Assembly: GCA_030549775.1 (NCBI GenBank)
Contig: CM060174.1
Coordinates: 9,476,527 to 9,540,526, forward strand
Source of the DNA: Tamarix chinensis
Taxonomy: Eukaryota > Streptophyta > Magnoliopsida > Caryophyllales > Tamaricaceae
Length of the DNA stretch: 64,000 nt
Direction of reading: 5' to 3'
Shown: positions 59,893 to 64,000 of the stretch, one piece after another
How the letters are laid out: each line of letters starts with the position of its first letter
Position numbering within the stretch: position 1 is the first letter of the stretch
Position numbers and translations under genes: made by a program
The notes under the pieces: generated by a model
The model's input: only the letters and a program-made list of their open reading frames with translations
What the model was told of the DNA's origin: nothing
Database searches by the model: none

Positions 59893-60560
59893 ATAACTAT
59901 CCTTATTGAACGAGGGAATACAAAAAGTGGCAAAGGAACCAATTGTGGTTGTCCTATAGTTCAAGCTTGAGTAATTGTATATGATAAAATCAATAGCAAA
60001 CCGGCTGCTATTGAAGAATCAATTTCATGACCTAAAATTAGATGAGGGTCAATAATTGAAATCTCATCTTGATGAATTTGGTTCTATTGTGATGGACTTA
60101 TATAACATAGAAATTAAATTAGATGATGGAGATTTGGCCATTATGTTGTTATGTTTGTTGCCTGCTATCTTTAAGCATTTTCATGAGAGAGTGTTGTATG
60201 GTAAGGATGAGTTATTCTGTGAGGATGTGAAATATTCCCTACTGCAATGGGAGTTGATTGATAGTCATTTGAGTGGTAGTAGTACTTTCGGATACTCACA
60301 TAGTGATAGATTAGTGGCCAGTAAGGACACATGAGTGAGGGTCTGGTGACCATAATAAGTCCAAATCTAAGTTGAAGAGTTGGCAAAAGAATGTGACATG
60401 ATATGGCTATCACAAGAAGGGGCATGTCAAAAACAATTTTCCTAATAGGAATCCCGATGCTAAGTCTGATGAGTCATCAAATACAAAGGATGTTGTTGTT
60501 GTTGTTGCTCATGATGATAGTGATGGTGATGTGTTGTCGATTACTAATAGACATATCAAT
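59893..60560 (+). pseudogene. Copia gag remnant after the nested LTR
   Basis: Frames read LKSHLDEFGSIVMDLYNIEI, DDGDLAIMLLCLLPAIFKHF and LYGKDELFCEDVKYSLLQWE (60,056-60,270), the copia gag (UBN2) pattern with LP..(Y/F)..F and LT..DV. A decayed CCHC knuckle (YGYHKKGHVKNNFPN) is at about 60,403-60,447 with three of four ligands changed or lost. Confidence 0.85.
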
Positions 60561-60860
60561 ATAGGTGCTAGATGAATCTTAGATCTAGATCTTCTTACCG
60601 TATATATCCTACCCAAAGTTGGTTTCAGACGTTTGAGGTAACTTAGGGTGGAGTTGTCTTCATAGGCAATGATGATGCTCGCAAAGTTATTGGGATTGGG
60701 ACAATGAAGGTGAGGATGCATGATGGTGTGATTAGGATACTGTCCAATATGAGGCATGTCCCTGAGATGACCAATAAAATCATCTCTTTGAGCTCCTAGG
60801 ATTTTAATGGGTACCAATGTGTTATTGAAGATGGTGCTCTAAGAGTTACAAAAGGGGTTC
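60561..60860 (+). pseudogene. Copia protease remnant
   Basis: ILD at about 60,576 is the catalytic-Asp position, but Ser-Gly is lost by a frameshift. After it come QSWFQTFE, GVVFIGNDDARKVIGIGTMK, VRMHDGVIRILSNMRHVPEM. This text is typical of Tork-type copia protease. Confidence 0.8.
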
Positions 60861-61700
60861 TAGTGGAAATGAAGGGGAAGCGAGTTGGGGAACTGTATAA
60901 GTTTGTGGGTTCCATTGTTGTCTGGAAAACTATTATGATATCATCGAGGTTATCAGACTATGGCACATAAGTGTCAAGGGTCTTACTAAGCTCTCTAAGA
61001 GGGGATTGTTGGATGGATAGAGTACAGGTAATATGGGCTTTTGTGAGTACCATGTATTTGGAAAGCATAAGTGGTTTAGAATTTCAACATCTATGCATAG
61101 TACGAGAGTGCCTCTTGAGAATATCCATTTAGATTTGTGGGGTCCAATGAGAGTATTCTCAAAAGGTTTTTCACGGTACTTTCTAACATTTATTGATGAT
61201 TTCTCTAGAAATGTATGGGTTTATTTCCTAAATCATGAGATTGATGTGTTTGATATTTTTAAATATTGGAGTACCTTACTGGAGAAGTGAACTGGGAAGA
61301 AAATTAAGTTTCTCAGGACAGATAATGGTCTTGAGTTTGTTGAGTAGAATTTCACTAAGTTCTGCTAAGACCATGGGATAGCGAGACACCACAATTGTGT
61401 TGGGAGACCACAGTAGAATGGGGTTGCTAAGCGAATGAATAGAACACTATTGGAGAAGACTCATTATATGTTATCAAAGGGAGGGGTAGGTGGAGATTTT
61501 TAGGTTGAGACAGTTCACATGGCAACATACCTGGCGAATTGGTCACCAAATTAGTGCATTAAATTGAAGACACATAAGGATTTGTGGTCTAGTAATCTAA
61601 TTGATTACTCTAATTAGTATTTATTTAGTTACCCTAGTTATGCTTGTGTAAATGATGGTAAAAATGAGTCTAAAGCTAAGAAATGTATCTTTCTTAGATT
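60861..61700 (+). pseudogene. Copia integrase remnant
   Basis: The HHCC region includes LWHISVKGLTKLSKRGLL and FGKHKWFRI. The catalytic core shows VPLENIHLDLWGPMRV (first Asp), FLTFIDDFSRNVWVYFL and LRTDNGLEFVE (second Asp). A stop-broken third-Glu region (NRTLLEKTHYML) lies near 61,440. Several TAG/TGA stops replace Trp or Gln codons. Confidence 0.88.
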
Positions 61701-61997
61701 TACATCCGGTATAGGTTATGGGACCCTATTGCATCCAAGTTCTTCACTATCATGGATGTTGGTTTTAATAAGTGTGTCTTCCTCCAGAAGGCTGAGTCTT
61801 GTGATGGTTTATCTAAGGAGGTGGGGCAGGATAGTTCTTCGGCCTAGGTAGAGGTTGAGTTAGATGATAGAGACCCTTCAGATAGACCTACTATTTCTAA
61901 ATTGGGTGCATCCAAGCAGCAGATGGAGTAAAGGATCATTGCTCTAGGCAGAGTATGGAGGATTGTTAAGTATCCGATCAAACATGGTTTAAAAGAA

Positions 61998-63040
61998 TTG
62001 GTTGGCTATGTTTTATCTGGTGTAGAGACTATTGTTGATGTGCATGAGCTGGCATTATTCTCAGAGGCTATCAAGATTTCTAATTCTGCTAAGTGGTGTG
62101 CTGCTATGGAGGAGGATATGGAGTCCTTATTGAAGAATCAAACATTGGAAATTGTGAAAGCACCCATGAAGAAAGAGATAGTTGATTACAAATGAGTATA
62201 AAAGTTTAAATAGGGAGCTCCAAGGATCGAGAGACCAAGGTACAAGGCTTGTTTGGTTTCATGTGGATTTAGTTAGATTCCATACATAGGCTATAATGAG
62301 GTATCTTTTCCTATGGTTAGGCATACTTCTATTTGTACTTTCTTGCACTTGTGGGTATGCATGATCTAAAGTTAGATAAGTTGGATGATAAAACTGTATT
62401 TTTCCGTGGTGAGCTAGACGAGGAGATTTACATACGATAACCTAATGGGTTTTTTGTTAAGGGGACACATAATCACGTGTGCCTATTGAAGAGGTCATTG
62501 TATGGTCTGAAGCGATCTCCTAGATAGTAGTATAAATGGTTTGATTAATTTATTCTTAAGCATGGTTTCTTAGGAGTGAGTATAATGGATATATGTACTT
62601 GAAGGAGATGGACGGTGGCTATCTTGTGTATCATTTGTTATATGTTGATGACATGCTTATTGTGGCGAAAGATATTTCTAATGTTGCTTAAGAGTGAGTT
62701 TGAGATGAAAGATCTTGGAGCTACAAAGAGGATCCGTGGCATAGATATCATAAGAGACCATGAGAAGAAGTTTTTGTACTTATCACAAGTGTCCTATGTG
62801 AGCAAGGTGCTAAAGAGGTTTCATATAATATATGCAAAGATGGTGAACACTCCATTAGTTACTCACTTTAAATTTTCAGCTTTAGATTGTCTCAAATCTA
62901 AAGAGGAAGAGGAGGCCATGGCTATTATTCCATATTAGAATGATATTGGTTGCATCATATATGATATGGTGTGTGCTCAACATGATATCGCTCAAGTTGT
63001 TAGGGTCATGAACTGATATGTAGGGAATCCATGGAAGGCT
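61998..63040 (+). pseudogene. Copia reverse transcriptase remnant
   Basis: Motifs in order: AKWCAAMEEDMESLLKNQT, YKACLVSCGFS, LDDKTVFFRGELDEEIYI, CLLKRSLYGLKRSPR, catalytic YVDDMLIVAK (62,641-62,670), FEMKDLGATKRIRGIDI and FLYLSQVSYVSKVLKRF. Frameshifts lie around 62,300, 62,580 and 62,690. Confidence 0.88.
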
Positions 63041-63310
63041 CACTGGTAAGCAATGAAGCAGATTCTAAGGTACTTGAAGGGTATGACGTCAACATTTATA
63101 AAGTATGGGAGATCAGTTATTTTGCTGGTTGGGTTAGTGGACTTTGATTTTGGTAGAGTCCTTGATAAAAGGAAATCCATCGATGGGTATGGTTTTTGTC
63201 TTCATCAATCAGATATTAGCTGGAGGTCTTCCTTGCTTGATGTGATGGCTTTTTCCACTATAGAGGCATAGTATATAGCTATGACAAGATTTTTATGAAG
63301 CCATAGGGTT
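63041..63310 (+). pseudogene. Copia RNase H remnant
   Basis: Reads MKQILRYLKGM, GLVDFDFGRVLDKRKSIDGY and ISWRSSLLDVMAFSTIEA, equivalent to YADADWAGD..RKSTSG and W.SK.Q..VALSTTEAEY. The first catalytic Asp is retained as DFDFG; STIEA is followed by a stop. Confidence 0.85.
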
Positions 63311-63673
63311 TGGTAGTTTAGAAAGTGAGCTAGGGTTTGGTTATGGTGCGCTAATATTTTGAGGTAATAGATAGAATGATATCTATTTTCCAAAGAATCA
63401 AAATTCTTTCTATCTTTGAATGAAGCATATAGACATCAGGTATCACTTTATCCAGGGTACTGTTGCTTGAGGCAAATTTGTGTTGGAGAAAGTAGGCAAC
63501 TTGGATAATCCAGATAATATGCTAATGAAGACACTGATCAAGGGTAAGTTCGACTATTTGTTGAACCTGATTAGTGTTCATAGACCATGAGGCCCTTGGT
63601 TGGGCCAAGGGGTTTTTTATAGAGGTCTTTACATGTCATGTGTCACAAATAATATTGTTTTCATTCGTGTAGG
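63311..63673 (+). pseudogene. Copia tail between RNase H and 3' LTR
   Basis: Broken frames keep the end of RNase H (HIDIRYHFI near 63,428, ADMLMKTLIKGKFDYLLNL near 63,517-63,574). The sequence before the LTR is not strongly purine-rich, so the polypurine tract has decayed. Confidence 0.65.
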
Positions 63674-64000
63674 TGTTGGAGAAGTTTGGGGTTAATATGT
63701 GATTTCTATGAGAAACACAGGGGTGCCATGTTTATTCAAACAAATCGTATTTTCTCATAGAATATTCTAATGTGTTTTGGGGCAAAAAGCCGAGAGTAAG
63801 GAAATTGAGGGTCCTGTGGTTCATAAACATGGACCGGATTTTACTTTTTTTTTTCAAAACACATTTTTTGCCCCATAGGTTTTTTATAGTATAAAATAAA
63901 TATGAGAGAGCCCTAACCATCAAGTCATGTGACCCAACTTCTTCTTCTTCTTCTCCATAGAATTCTCCATTAAAAGAGAATTATAGATTCGTGTAATTGA
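63674..64000 (+). repeat. 3' LTR of the copia element (cut by window edge)
   Basis: Begins TGTTGGAGAAGTTTGGGG and follows the 5' LTR to TTCGTGTAATTGA at the last base. The TATA-like TTTATAGTATAAAA and the AACCATCAAGTCATGTGACC block are shared. Confidence 0.88.

Larger units (their letters stand above)
54177..64000 (+). mobile_element. Ty1-copia element (Tork-like) with nested giant solo LTR; right end outside window
   Basis: The 5' LTR is at 54,177-54,666 and the 3' LTR starts at 63,674. Between them, apart from the nested LTR at 54,898-59,892, lie gag, protease, integrase, RT and RNase H in copia order. Dozens of stops and frameshifts show long inactivity. Without the insertion it would be about 4.9 kb plus the unseen LTR end, a normal copia length. 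Confidence 0.9.

Overview
This window is nuclear DNA from a flowering plant, probably a dicot, but I cannot fix the species. The evidence is the AT-rich intergenic sequence, canonical plant GT..AG introns, many Ty1-copia, Ty3-gypsy and L1-type LINE remnants, hAT-type elements with 8-bp target duplications, and one gene of a plant-specific coiled-coil family. I see no rRNA, tRNA, CRISPR array or bacterial-style operon.

There is one convincing intact gene. It lies on the minus strand (5'UTR exon near 26,059-26,175; coding exons between 23,508 and 18,515). It encodes a protein of about 1,188 residues that is almost entirely coiled coil with a C-terminal membrane anchor. It resembles the Arabidopsis PAMP-INDUCED COILED COIL (PICC, At2g32240) family. 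All five coding introns are phase 0, and a 2.5-kb intron lies in the 5'UTR.

The left quarter (about 936-16,510) is a decayed, partial, same-orientation duplicate of this gene. It carries part of the large exon, intron 2, the first coding exon (now ending in a stop codon) and part of the 5'UTR intron, but not the promoter exon. The copy has been split by transposons: an LTR at its left edge (277-930), an Ale-type copia remnant (2,376-5,415), an L1 LINE (5,416-12,673) holding a probable gypsy solo LTR, itself holding a hAT MITE (7,532-8,272), and a putative hAT element with a G-rich minisatellite (14,166-15,684). A Sirevirus-like copia integrase fragment follows at about 16,517-16,870.

Right of the gene lies a gene-poor AT-rich spacer (26.2-30.6 kb), then a Ty3-gypsy element on the minus strand (30,584-41,289) with both LTRs, a tRNA-Met-type primer site and a 5-bp target duplication. 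Its protease region is interrupted by a 5,066-bp solo LTR with a perfect ATCAT duplication. A second solo LTR of the same family (54,898-59,892, opposite orientation) interrupts the gag region of a copia element (54,177 to beyond 64,000). A third, much older copy survives as a 3' part at about 46,270-47,405. Between these are a hAT element (42,126-42,735), tandem repeats with 22-bp and about 450-bp periods, an LTR-like block with a fold-back MITE, and a LINE fragment cut by the copia insertion.

I found no new multi-gene system. The best leads are the duplicated and dismantled PICC-like locus, the giant (about 5 kb) solo-LTR family with a conserved core promoter and a short tandem motif, and the two cryptic periodic repeats. 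All similarity statements are by eye.
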